This document shows positions 44,956 to 53,050 of a stretch of DNA of 64,000 bases, one piece after another. How positions within the stretch are numbered: the first letter of the stretch is position 1; every line of letters starts with the position of its first letter. The DNA is taken from the NCBI RefSeq assembly GCF_018918265.1, contig NZ_JAHLQC010000009.1:62001-126000 (forward strand), in the 5' to 3' direction. Made by a program: the position numbers and the translations under genes. The notes beneath the pieces are model-generated. The model was not told where the DNA came from. It made no database searches and saw only the letters and a list, made by a program, of their open reading frames with translations. Source of the DNA: Falcatimonas sp. MSJ-15. Lineage in GTDB: Bacteria; Bacillota; Clostridia; Lachnospirales; Lachnospiraceae.

Positions 44956-46317
44956 ATGATGAATGAAAATATTAAGAGCTGGTTTGAGACTCACAAAGAG
45001 GAAGTTGCTAATCTTAAGAAGACGTTTTGGGAAAATCCGGAGACTGCGTTTACTGAATATGTAGCGGCCGAGACGACAAGAGAATTTTTGCTTAATCATG
45101 GCTTTACCGAAGTAAATGCTTTTGACGCAGAAGAAAAAGGCGGAAAGCCTAATACAGTTATTGCAAAGTGGGGAAGTGGAAAACCTGTTATCGGCTTGCT
45201 TGGTGAACTTGATGCACTTCCAGGCTTAGGACAGGACGCAGTTCCATATTATTCACCAAAAGAAGGCCCCGGACATGGATGTGGACATTGTCTTATGGCA
45301 ACAGCCGGAGTAACATCAGCAGTTGCATTAAGAGAGGCTATGGAGAAAGAGAATATTCCCGGAACACTTGTATATATAGCATGTCCGGCAGAAGAAACTT
45401 TAGCCGGAAAAGCAGTTCTTGCACGAGATGGATATTTTGATGATCTTGATATTGGACTTATATGGCATCCATCAGGAAGTGATATGGATTTTTCAACAGG
45501 AATGGTTATGTCAGCTACGACTAATATATTGTTTGAATTTCAGGGAAAAACAGCACATGGAGGTACAGCATGGCAGGGCAGAAGTGCACTTGATGCTGCA
45601 GAACTTATGAATGTTGGAGTACAGTATCTTAGAGAACATGTTACAGATGATTGTCGTATGCATTATGTATATAGAGATGGAGGTGAAGCACCGAATATAG
45701 TACCGGAGCATGCTTCAGTTTATTATTTTTTACGTTCAAGAGAAGAGAATAATGATGACCTTGTAAGAAGAGTGAAATTAATAGCAGAAGGTGCAGCTAT
45801 GATGACAGAGACAAAGGCAAGTTATAGAGTGGAAGCCGGATGCCACAGCTATCATGGCAGTCGTGTGCTTAGCAAGTATGGATATGAATCAGCGATAAAA
45901 GTTCCTGATATTGAATATACTGAAGAAGAATATGATTTTGCAAAAACGATGTATAAGAATGCAACAGGAAAAGAGCCACCAAAAGACCTTGATAAACTTC
46001 TTCCGTCAAAAGTATTAAAAGGTGAGCATATTGATGGATATGCAGGAGGTTCAACAGATGTAGGCGATCTTGCGATGAAATGTCCGACATTACAACTTAG
46101 TGGTTTTGGAACAGCAATGGGACTTCCGGGACATCATTGGACAGTAGTTGCATCTGCCGGAACTGATATAGGGCTTAAAGCCGCAGTAAAAGCCGGAATG
46201 ACACTTGCACAATTTGCTTATGATATATTCCACAATCAGAAGATAATAGATGAAGCATGGGAAGAATTCCATGAAGATTATAAAGAGCCTTATGTATGCA
46301 AGATACCAAAATATTAA
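44956..46317 (+). CDS. M20-family amidohydrolase, AbgB-like
   Basis: 453 residues. M20D pattern: FWENPETAFTEY, GLLGELDALPGLGQ, GHGCGHCLMATAGV (metal-binding), CPAEETLAGKAVLARDGYFD, and a dimerisation domain with FQGKTAHGGTAWQGRSALDA, ending GSTDVGDLAMKCPTLQL..LPGHHWT. Closest to the B subunit of p-aminobenzoyl-glutamate hydrolase and other N-acyl amino acid amidohydrolases; probably cytosolic, with two divalent metals. Position after opp and MFS genes suggests that it hydrolyses an imported N-acyl or peptide substrate. GAGGAAG precedes the start. Confidence 0.88.
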   Translation: MMNENIKSWFETHKEEVANLKKTFWENPETAFTEYVAAETTREFLLNHGFTEVNAFDAEEKGGKPNTVIAKWGSGKPVIGLLGELDALPGLGQDAVPYYSPKEGPGHGCGHCLMATAGVTSAVALREAMEKENIPGTLVYIACPAEETLAGKAVLARDGYFDDLDIGLIWHPSGSDMDFSTGMVMSATTNILFEFQGKTAHGGTAWQGRSALDAAELMNVGVQYLREHVTDDCRMHYVYRDGGEAPNIVPEHASVYYFLRSREENNDDLVRRVKLIAEGAAMMTETKASYRVEAGCHSYHGSRVLSKYGYESAIKVPDIEYTEEEYDFAKTMYKNATGKEPPKDLDKLLPSKVLKGEHIDGYAGGSTDVGDLAMKCPTLQLSGFGTAMGLPGHHWTVVASAGTDIGLKAAVKAGMTLAQFAYDIFHNQKIIDEAWEEFHEDYKEPYVCKIPKY

Positions 46318-46466
46318 TATTAAACAGTTAACCGAAGTATAATTTAGAAAAAACTATACTATCGCTGTAATATGTTGATATGCACAAAAGTTGATGTGCT
46401 AAAGCGTAAAAATATAAGCAGAATTAATAAAAAACATAAAAAAATTAAGAAAATTAAAATTAACCG

Positions 46467-46495
46467 TTGACAAAATCAAAAAATGGGTTAATAAT
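46467..46495 (+). promoter_or_regulatory. amtB promoter
   Basis: TTGACA (46467-46472) and AATAAT (46490-46495), 17 bases apart. It produces a leader of about 145 bases containing the attenuator-like hairpins. Confidence 0.65.
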
Positions 46496-46535
46496 GTCAA
46501 CAACGAAAACAAAAAACAAAAAATAAAAAAGCACA

Positions 46536-46580
46536 TTAACGAAGGCGTTAAAGTAAAAAATTACTTTGACGCCTTATTTT
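46536..46580 (+). promoter_or_regulatory. amtB leader terminator/antiterminator pair
   Basis: The terminator stem has arms 46542-46556 and 46561-46575 (15 pairs, one G-U) followed by ATTTTTATCC. The alternative stem TTAACG (46536-46541)/CGTTAA (46546-46551) shares 46542-46551 with the terminator, so both cannot form together. It lies between the promoter and the start codon. The sensing factor is unknown. Confidence 0.6.
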
Positions 46581-46645
46581 TATCCATTTTTATGAGATTA
46601 ATCTGATCTGATATATGTGGATGGGTGCGAGAGGAGGACGACATT

Positions 46646-48337
46646 ATGTCAGCTATTAACACAATGTGGGTATTACTTGGAGCAGCAATGGTATACTTCA
46701 TGCAGGCTGGTTTCGCAATGGTTGAAACTGGTTTTACAAGAGCCAAGAACGCAGGTAATATTATTATGAAAAACATGATGGATTTTTGTATCGGTACACC
46801 ATTGTACTGGTTCGTAGGATTCGGAATTATGTTTGGTTCAACAGGAAAACTTTTTGGTACATTAGATTTCTTCACAAGAGGTGATTATTCAGCAATCTTA
46901 CCTGACGGAGTTCCAATGTATGCATACTTAATCTTCCAGACAGTGTTCTGTGCAACAGCAGCAACAATCGTATCTGGAGCGATGGCAGAGAGAACAAAGT
47001 TCATCTCATACTGTATATATAGTGCAGTTATCTCATTAGTTATATATCCAATATCAGGTCACTGGATATGGGGTGGCGGCTGGTTAGCTCAGTTAGGATT
47101 CCATGATTTTGCAGGTTCAACAGCAGTTCATATGGTTGGTGGTGTATCAGCATTAATCGGAGCTAAGATACTTGGACCTAGAATTGGTAAATATGATTCA
47201 AAAGGCAATTCAAGAGCAATTCCAGGTCATTCACTTACACTTGGTGCACTCGGAGTATTTATCCTCTGGTTCTGTTGGTTCGGATTTAACGGATGTTCAA
47301 CAGTATCAATGGAAGGCGATGCAATAGAGTCAGCCAGCAGTATATTTGTAACAACTAACCTTGCAGCAGCATGTGCAACATGTACAACAATGTTATATAC
47401 ATGGATTAGATATAAGAAGCCAGATATCTCAATGACATTAAATGGTTCACTTGCAGGTCTTGTAGCAATCACAGCAGGTTGTGATCTTGTAACACCAGCC
47501 GGTGCAGCAATTATTGGTATTGTAGCAGGTATTGCAGTTGTAGTAGCAATTGAATTTGTTGATAAAGTATTAAAAATTGATGATCCAGTTGGTGCAATTG
47601 GTGTTCATGGATGTTGTGGATGTCTTGGAACATTACTTACAGGTCTTTTTGCAAAAGAAATAGGTGTGTTCTATGGCGGTGGATTCAAATTCTTCGGAAT
47701 TCAGTGTCTTGGTGTTGCAGCAGTTATCTTATGGGTAGTTGTAACAATGACAATAGTATTTACAGTAATTGATAAGACAATAGGTTTAAGAGTTTCAGAA
47801 AGAGAAGAAATTGAAGGTCTTGATAGTACAGAGCATGGTCTTGCAAGTGCTTATGCAGATTTCGCACCAACAAGTTTCTCAGGTATGCCTTTAACAGAGC
47901 CAGTAACAGGTACAACTCCAGTAGAAAAGGCAGTCCCAGTAGAAGTAAAAACAACAGACAAGATTACAGCATCAGATGTAACACTTACTAAGATAGAGAT
48001 TCTTACAAGACAGGATAAATTTGAAGCACTTAAGAATGCAATGAATGAGATAGGTGTAACAGGTATGACAGTTACTCATGTACTTGGATGTGGTGTACAA
48101 AAAGGTGCAAGAGAGTATTATAGAGGTGTTCCTGTAGATATTCAGTTACTTCCTAAGATTCAGGTAGAGATAGTAGTTGCAAAAGTTCCAGTAGAAGAAG
48201 TTGTAGCAACAGCAAAGAAAGTTCTCTATACAGGACATATCGGCGATGGTAAGATATTCATCTACGATGTTAAGAATGCAGTTAAGATTAGAACTGGTGA
48301 AACAGGTTATGATGCAATGCAGGGAACAGACGAATAG
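46646..48337 (+). CDS. amtB: ammonium channel fused to PII protein
   Basis: 563 residues from ATG 46646 (GAGGAGGAC upstream). Residues about 1-410 are an eleven-helix Amt channel (MQAGFAMVETGFTRAKNAGNI, SGHWIWGGGWL, DFAGSTAVHMVGG, IGVHGCCGCLGTLLTGLFA). After a linker rich in Thr, Pro and Val (about 395-440), residues about 445-563 form a GlnK/PII domain (TLTKIEILTRQDKFEALKNAM, GVQKGAREYYRGVPVDIQLLPKIQVEIVV, GDGKIFIYDV). The Tyr that is uridylylated in E. coli PII is replaced by Val in the T-loop, so control would be by ATP, ADP and 2-oxoglutarate. The PII should plug its own channel when nitrogen is plentiful. Confidence 0.92.
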   Translation: MSAINTMWVLLGAAMVYFMQAGFAMVETGFTRAKNAGNIIMKNMMDFCIGTPLYWFVGFGIMFGSTGKLFGTLDFFTRGDYSAILPDGVPMYAYLIFQTVFCATAATIVSGAMAERTKFISYCIYSAVISLVIYPISGHWIWGGGWLAQLGFHDFAGSTAVHMVGGVSALIGAKILGPRIGKYDSKGNSRAIPGHSLTLGALGVFILWFCWFGFNGCSTVSMEGDAIESASSIFVTTNLAAACATCTTMLYTWIRYKKPDISMTLNGSLAGLVAITAGCDLVTPAGAAIIGIVAGIAVVVAIEFVDKVLKIDDPVGAIGVHGCCGCLGTLLTGLFAKEIGVFYGGGFKFFGIQCLGVAAVILWVVVTMTIVFTVIDKTIGLRVSEREEIEGLDSTEHGLASAYADFAPTSFSGMPLTEPVTGTTPVEKAVPVEVKTTDKITASDVTLTKIEILTRQDKFEALKNAMNEIGVTGMTVTHVLGCGVQKGAREYYRGVPVDIQLLPKIQVEIVVAKVPVEEVVATAKKVLYTGHIGDGKIFIYDVKNAVKIRTGETGYDAMQGTDE

Positions 48338-48360
48338 AATATAAGATTCAAAATATAACA

Positions 48361-48393
48361 CAAATACATAACAAATACATAACAAATACATAA
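48361..48393. repeat. 11-bp tandem triplicate
   Basis: Three exact copies of CAAATACATAA follow each other just after the amtB stop. Confidence 0.8.
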
Positions 48394-48439
48394 TATAGTA
48401 AAAACTCAATTTTATAAAGAATGCCATTTTTCATTAATG

Positions 48440-48471
48440 CACGCTCCTGTATATCAGGGGCGTGTATTTTT
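48440..48471 (+). terminator. terminator of amtB
   Basis: CACGCTCCTG (48440-48449) pairs with CAGGGGCGTG (48455-48464), followed by TATTTTTG. Confidence 0.85.
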
Positions 48472-48574
48472 GAGAGAATAATCTTAAGATAAAATTAAGA
48501 GAAATGTTACTTTTTTGTAAGGTATTCGTAAGTTAATATTATGGTTTGAAACTCCGAAGTCTGTTAATATAGTA

Positions 48575-48657
48575 TTATATTAAGATGTCAGGGTAAAAAA
48601 GGTCTAAGCCAACATAAACATCAAAGTCAGGGGCTTTTGTTCCCAACATCATATTAA
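48575..48657 (+). ncRNA. structured dispersed element, copy 2
   Basis: Core ACATCAAAGTC-AGGGG-CTTTTGT-TCCC-AACATCAT (48618-48652). The hairpin AGGGG/TTCCC differs from copy 1 yet still pairs, and GATGT (48584-48588) pairs with ACATC (48646-48650). It ends 19 bases before the glycosyltransferase start. The RNA interpretation is inference. Confidence 0.5.
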
Positions 48658-48676
48658 TAGACAAAGGAGAATGACA

Positions 48677-49303
48677 ATGAAGAAAAAAAAGAAAAGACTC
48701 CGTAGAATAATACTATCTATTATAATATTAATTATAACAGTATGTGGTGTTTTAGCAGCACCAATTATAAAAAGAGGATATGTAATGTATGAGGAAGCAG
48801 TTGCAGCTAAAAGTGTAGATGAAGCAATTGCCGAGATGAGAGATAAAGATGATTACATAAAATATGAAGATATATCGCCAACATATATAAATATTATGCT
48901 AAAATCAGAAGATAGGCGATTTTACTATCATTATGGTTTTGATCCAATAGCTACAGTACGGGCTATGTGTAATAATATAATTGCCGGTAGATATGTACAA
49001 GGCGGAAGTACATTAACACAGCAGCTTGCCAAGAATATGTATTTTTCATTTGAAAAGAGAATGGAGAGAAAAATTGCAGAGTTATTTGTAGTAGTGCAGC
49101 TTGAGAATAAACTTACAAAGAAAGAGATTATTGAATTATATTGCAATATGGCATATTTTGGACAAGGGTGTTATGGAATAGAAGAAGCTTCAGAACACTA
49201 TTATGGTATAAGTGCTTCAACACTTAATAAGGAACAATCCGAAGCACTTGCATGGACATTAAAAAGTCCGGAGAATTATAATCCTAACGTATATAGTAAG
49301 TAA
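48677..49303 (+). CDS. monofunctional peptidoglycan glycosyltransferase (GT51)
   Basis: 208 residues from ATG 48677, eight bases after AAAGGAGA; the ATG at 48671 is too near the site. A basic N-terminus and membrane helix (about 7-29) precede the GT51 domain: SEDRRFYYHYGFDP with the catalytic Glu, GGSTLTQQLAKNMYF, RKIAELFVVVQLENKLTKKEIIELYCNMAYFGQG. No transpeptidase domain follows, so it only polymerises lipid II glycan strands, outside the membrane. Members of this type (MtgA-like) are usually 230-260 residues, so this is compact. Confidence 0.9.
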   Translation: MKKKKKRLRRIILSIIILIITVCGVLAAPIIKRGYVMYEEAVAAKSVDEAIAEMRDKDDYIKYEDISPTYINIMLKSEDRRFYYHYGFDPIATVRAMCNNIIAGRYVQGGSTLTQQLAKNMYFSFEKRMERKIAELFVVVQLENKLTKKEIIELYCNMAYFGQGCYGIEEASEHYYGISASTLNKEQSEALAWTLKSPENYNPNVYSK

Positions 49304-49355
49304 ATTGAAAAAGTAATTGATAAAATATCCTTTCGTAGCTCCTTTTTTCGTATAT

Positions 49356-49463
49356 CGTAGTAAAGTTCCCATTATCTATATGCAATGGGCGTCATAAAGA
49401 AAATACTGATTATTGGTTAATCGTAATAAAGCCCCCATTATCTGTATGCAATGGGGGCTTTTA
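49356..49463. terminator. duplicated terminator hairpin
   Basis: Two related copies: 49356-49393 (decayed) and 49422-49463 (intact; AAAGCCCCCAT paired with ATGGGGGCTTT around TATCTGTATGCA). The intact one can stop transcription from both sides, between the convergent GT51 and MATE genes. Confidence 0.75.
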
Positions 49464-49497
49464 CATTGTAAGATTTACTAATACCTTTAGTATATAA

Positions 49498-50868
49498 TTA
49501 TGAATTCTTTAAAGAAGCCATACTCTTTCTGAATTGAAAAAGAAACATGATTGCTGTTGTTGTAACTGCGATTAAGTCGGCAACAGGTTCTGCCATGAAT
49601 ACTCCGGTTGTCTTATCTCCAGGATAGATATGTGGCATAATGTATATAAGTGGTATCAGAAGAATTATTTTTCTAAGTAATGCTAAGAAAAGAGAAGTCT
49701 TAGCGTTGCCAAGAGCGATAAAAGTCTGTTGACATGCAACCTGTATACCAAATATCAGACATACTGCCATATATATTCTAAGAGCTTTAGAAGCAAATGC
49801 TACGAGTTCTGGTTTGTTATTAAATATAAGAACAAATGCACTAGGGAATAGCATTGCAAGTGCCCATAGAATTGTTGAGTAAGTAACGCATGATATGAGA
49901 AGAATTCTAAAGGCATCTTTTACACGTTTGGCATTCTTAGCACCGTAATTAAAACTTATGACAGGTTGTGCACCCTGAGTAAGTCCTTGAAGTGGTAACA
50001 TAGCAAACTGCATAACACTTGTAAGAATTGTCATTGAGCCGACAGCAAGGTCATTACCATATTTTAACAATGAAGAATTAAAACATACAGCTATAAGACT
50101 TTCAGTTGACTGCATGATAAATGGTGCAAGACCTAGTGCAATGCTTGGAAGAAAGATATTCTTATCCAACTTTAAGTATTCTTTTTTTATTCTAAGTGTT
50201 GACTTCTTGCCTGTAAGAAAAGAAAGAGTCCATATCATTGAAATTGCCTGTGATATAATAGTAGCAAGAGCAGCACCTTTAACGCCCATATTAAATAAAA
50301 AGATAAAAATAGGATCAAGGATAATATTGCATATAGCACCGATGAGGACAGTGAACATACTGATTTTGGCAAAACCTTCAGCACTTATGAATGCGTTAAG
50401 TCCAAGAGTAAATTGAACAAAGATAGTTCCAAGACTGTATATTTTTATATAATCGAGAGCATAATTAATTGTATTCTCACTTGCTCCAAATACCATTAAC
50501 ATATCTTTTGAAAAGATCTGAAAAATAATAGTCAGAATTATGGATATTATAGTAAGAAGACTGACAGAGTTGCCAAGTGTCTTTTCTGCATTCTCCATAT
50601 CATTTTTACCAAGAAAAATAGATGAACGTGGAGCAGCTCCCATACTTACAAGTGCAGCAAATGCCGATATAATCATAATAAGCGGAAGACATACACCAAC
50701 ACCTGTAAGTGCAAGATCACCAATATCTTTGATATGACCAATATACATTCGATCAACCAGATTGTACAATAGGTTTATTATCTGTGCGGCAATAGCAGGA
50801 GCTGATAGAGTAAAGAGTAATTTTCCAACACTTTTTGTGCCGAGTTCTTCTGTTTGATTTTGATTCAT
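49498..50868 (-). CDS. MATE-family efflux protein
   Basis: 456 residues starting at the Met in MNQNQTEELGTKSVGKLLF (50868), preceded by AAGAGGTC; a longer frame to 50946 begins with improbable aromatic residues. Twelve membrane helices in two repeats, with the MATE signatures SAPAIAAQIINLLYNLVDRMYIGH near the start and the second-half equivalent GLTQGAQPVISFNYGAKN. It exports drugs or metabolites in exchange for sodium or protons; substrate unknown. Transcribed alone on the minus strand. Confidence 0.9.
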   Translation of the reverse strand: MNQNQTEELGTKSVGKLLFTLSAPAIAAQIINLLYNLVDRMYIGHIKDIGDLALTGVGVCLPLIMIISAFAALVSMGAAPRSSIFLGKNDMENAEKTLGNSVSLLTIISIILTIIFQIFSKDMLMVFGASENTINYALDYIKIYSLGTIFVQFTLGLNAFISAEGFAKISMFTVLIGAICNIILDPIFIFLFNMGVKGAALATIISQAISMIWTLSFLTGKKSTLRIKKEYLKLDKNIFLPSIALGLAPFIMQSTESLIAVCFNSSLLKYGNDLAVGSMTILTSVMQFAMLPLQGLTQGAQPVISFNYGAKNAKRVKDAFRILLISCVTYSTILWALAMLFPSAFVLIFNNKPELVAFASKALRIYMAVCLIFGIQVACQQTFIALGNAKTSLFLALLRKIILLIPLIYIMPHIYPGDKTTGVFMAEPVADLIAVTTTAIMFLFQFRKSMASLKNS

Positions 50869-51292
50869 TTGTGAACGACCTCTTTTCTGAATTAATATAA
50901 TATAGTAGTATGTTGATAATTTCACTACATCATAATAGAAAGGCAAGTATGAGTGTTTTATTATACTATGATGTTGTGAAAATAATATGCAATATGATTA
51001 TAGAAAGATGATTATAGTGCATATTAAAATTAATATATCGATCATAAATTGAGGATATATGTTATAATAAAAGGAAGAGAAAAGTAATGTGCTTAATGTG
51101 TCTATATAATGATAGTATAGCATAGAAGCAACCTCTCTTAAGAAACACCGAAGTTATAACTTCGTGTGTAGTTCACAGAATAGTGTATAAAAATAGGCTT
51201 AAAAAGTCAATTGATTTATAAACATTTTGTATAGTAAAGTATATTGATTGATCTAATTAATAAAAACAAGTGATATAAAGCGAGGAATAGAT
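50869..51292. other. intergenic stretch with transposon end relic
   Basis: 424 bases between the divergent MATE and alarmone-synthetase genes. Apart from the IS605-type right-end relic at 51125-51176, it is AT-rich without a supported gene. The promoters of both flanking genes should lie here but no clear -35/-10 pair stands out. Confidence 0.5.
51125..51176 (+). mobile_element. solo IS200/IS605-type right end
   Basis: The perfect palindrome CGAAGTTATAACTTCG (51149-51164) is followed by TAGTTCAC (51169-51176), the same tip as in the TnpB element at 23012-23019. GAAGCAA lies a short way upstream in both. No tnpA or tnpB is nearby, so it is a relic or a non-autonomous (PATE-like) remnant. Confidence 0.55.
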
Positions 51293-51958
51293 ATGGAAGT
51301 AGAGAATAAGAATAAAAATATGGAGAGTCGTCTGTCAAATCTCTTAGGAGGTGTTATTGATGAGGCTGAACCATTTATGCATCTTATGATGCAATATAGA
51401 TGTGCAATGCTTGAAGTTACTACTAAACTTGAAGTTCTTAATAATGAACTTTCGATGCAGAATAATAGCAATCCGTTTGAATCAATAAAATGCAGGCTTA
51501 AGACGCCAGAGAGTATTGTTGAGAAGATGCAAAGACGAGGAATAGAATTCTCTGTAAAGAACGTTGAAGAAAATCTTACAGATATAGCCGGAGTAAGAGT
51601 TATATGCTCATTTATAAGTGACATATACAGGCTTGCAGACTGCCTTGCATCGCAAGATGATATTATAGTTGTAGCAAGAAAAGATTACATAAAACAGCCT
51701 AAGGAGAATGGATATAGAAGTCTTCATCTAATTCTTGATGTACCAATATTCCTTACCAATGAGAAGAAACATATGAAAGTTGAGGTTCAATTTAGAACGA
51801 TTGCTATGGACTTCTGGGCAAGCCTTGATCATAAAGTTGAATATAAGAAAAAAATACAGGATTCAGAAGAGATTGCCAATGAACTTAGAGAGTGTGCGAA
51901 GATAATAAGTGAAGTAGATACACGAATGGAGAATATTAAGAATCGAATACGTGAATAA
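51293..51958 (+). CDS. small alarmone (p)ppGpp synthetase
   Basis: 221 residues. Single RelA/SpoT synthetase domain without hydrolase or regulatory parts, the RelP/RelQ class. Motifs: IKCRLKTPESIVEKMQRRG, DIAGVRVICSFISDIYRLADCL, KDYIKQPKENGYRSLHLILDVP, and MKVEVQFRTIAMDFWASLDHKVEYK, which carries the catalytic Glu. It makes ppGpp/pppGpp from ATP and GDP or GTP under stress. GAGGAAT precedes the ATG. Terminator at 52055-52099. Confidence 0.92.
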   Translation: MEVENKNKNMESRLSNLLGGVIDEAEPFMHLMMQYRCAMLEVTTKLEVLNNELSMQNNSNPFESIKCRLKTPESIVEKMQRRGIEFSVKNVEENLTDIAGVRVICSFISDIYRLADCLASQDDIIVVARKDYIKQPKENGYRSLHLILDVPIFLTNEKKHMKVEVQFRTIAMDFWASLDHKVEYKKKIQDSEEIANELRECAKIISEVDTRMENIKNRIRE

Positions 51959-51960
51959 TT

Positions 51961-52054
51961 CTTATATTAAATATGAGATGTAGAATATTAGATGTAAAAT
52001 ATTAGATAATAAAATATGAGATAATAAAATATTAGATATAGAATATGAGATAAT
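51961..52054. repeat. degenerate AATATKAGATAATAAA tandem repeat
   Basis: Five to six imperfect copies of a 15-18 bp AT-only unit lie between the alarmone gene and its terminator. Confidence 0.6.
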
Positions 52055-52099
52055 AAAAAGGAAAGTGTATATATTAAAAATTAAAACACTTTCCTTTTT
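52055..52099 (+). terminator. bidirectional terminator
   Basis: AAAAAGGAAAGTGT (52055-52068) pairs with ACACTTTCCTTTTT (52086-52099). It can also stop the convergent nad transcript. Confidence 0.85.
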
Positions 52100-52198
52100 G
52101 AATATGAATTAGTTATGTCTATAATTATGTTAATGATTAACGTCAATCATTAATATCAAAGATTAATATAGTCATTGGTTATGATAATTATATTAATA

Positions 52199-53050
52199 TT
52201 ATATTCTGTGTAAATGCTTGAGTGATACATCAAGGATTGGTGCAGAATGTGTTAATGCGCCACTTGATATATAGTCAACACCGATATCTACAAGGCGTGC
52301 TACGTTCTCTAATGTTACATTACCTGAACATTCTGTTTCAGCACGTCCGTCAATAATCTTTATTGCTTCTTTCATCATGTCTGGTGTCATATTATCTAAC
52401 ATAATAATATCAGCACCGGCTTCAACAGCTTCACGAACCATATCAAGATTCTCAACTTCTATTTCAATCTTTCTTACGAATGGTGCATATTCTTTTGCCA
52501 TTGTAATAGCTTCTTTTACACCACCGGCAGCACCGATATGATTGTCTTTTAGAAGGATTCCATCTGACAGATTGTATCTATGGTTGTATCCACCACCTGT
52601 CTTAACAGCATATTTTTCAAAAATACGATTGTTAGGTGTTGTCTTTCTAGTATCTAAGAGCTTAGTCTTGCTTCCTGCTAAAAGATCAGCAATCTCTCTT
52701 GTATAAGTAGCAATACCACTCATTCTCTGAAGATAGTTAAGTGCAGTTCTCTCACCAGAGAGAAGTACTCTTATGTCGCCTCTTACTTTACCGATGAGAT
52801 CACCTTTTTTTACTCGGTCACCATCTTTGTATGATGTCTCAAATACTGTAGATTCATCAAGTAATTCAAATGTACGTCTGAATACTTCAAGACCTGATAT
52901 TATACCGTCCATCTTACAGATAAGATCAACTTCACCCATTACAGCTTCATGCATAACAGCATTAGTAGTAACATCTTCGCTTGAGATATCTTCTCTTAGA
53001 GCCTGCATAATAAGATTATCGGCATTCAACTTCATTGTTATGTTGTTCAT
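52199..53050 (-). CDS. nadC: quinolinate phosphoribosyltransferase
   Basis: 283 residues. Makes nicotinate mononucleotide from quinolinate and PRPP (EC 2.4.2.19). Family motifs: LREDISSEDVTTNAV, GERTALNYLQRMSGIAT, TRKTTPNNRIFEKYAVKTGGGYNHRYNLSDGILLKDNH, EIEVENLDMVREAVEAGADIIMLDNM, and a C-terminal DYISSGALTHSAP. Its start overlaps the 3' end of nadB by 35 bases, so translation is coupled. An internal Met at 53035 could also be used. Confidence 0.95.
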   Translation of the reverse strand: MNNITMKLNADNLIMQALREDISSEDVTTNAVMHEAVMGEVDLICKMDGIISGLEVFRRTFELLDESTVFETSYKDGDRVKKGDLIGKVRGDIRVLLSGERTALNYLQRMSGIATYTREIADLLAGSKTKLLDTRKTTPNNRIFEKYAVKTGGGYNHRYNLSDGILLKDNHIGAAGGVKEAITMAKEYAPFVRKIEIEVENLDMVREAVEAGADIIMLDNMTPDMMKEAIKIIDGRAETECSGNVTLENVARLVDIGVDYISSGALTHSAPILDVSLKHLHRI

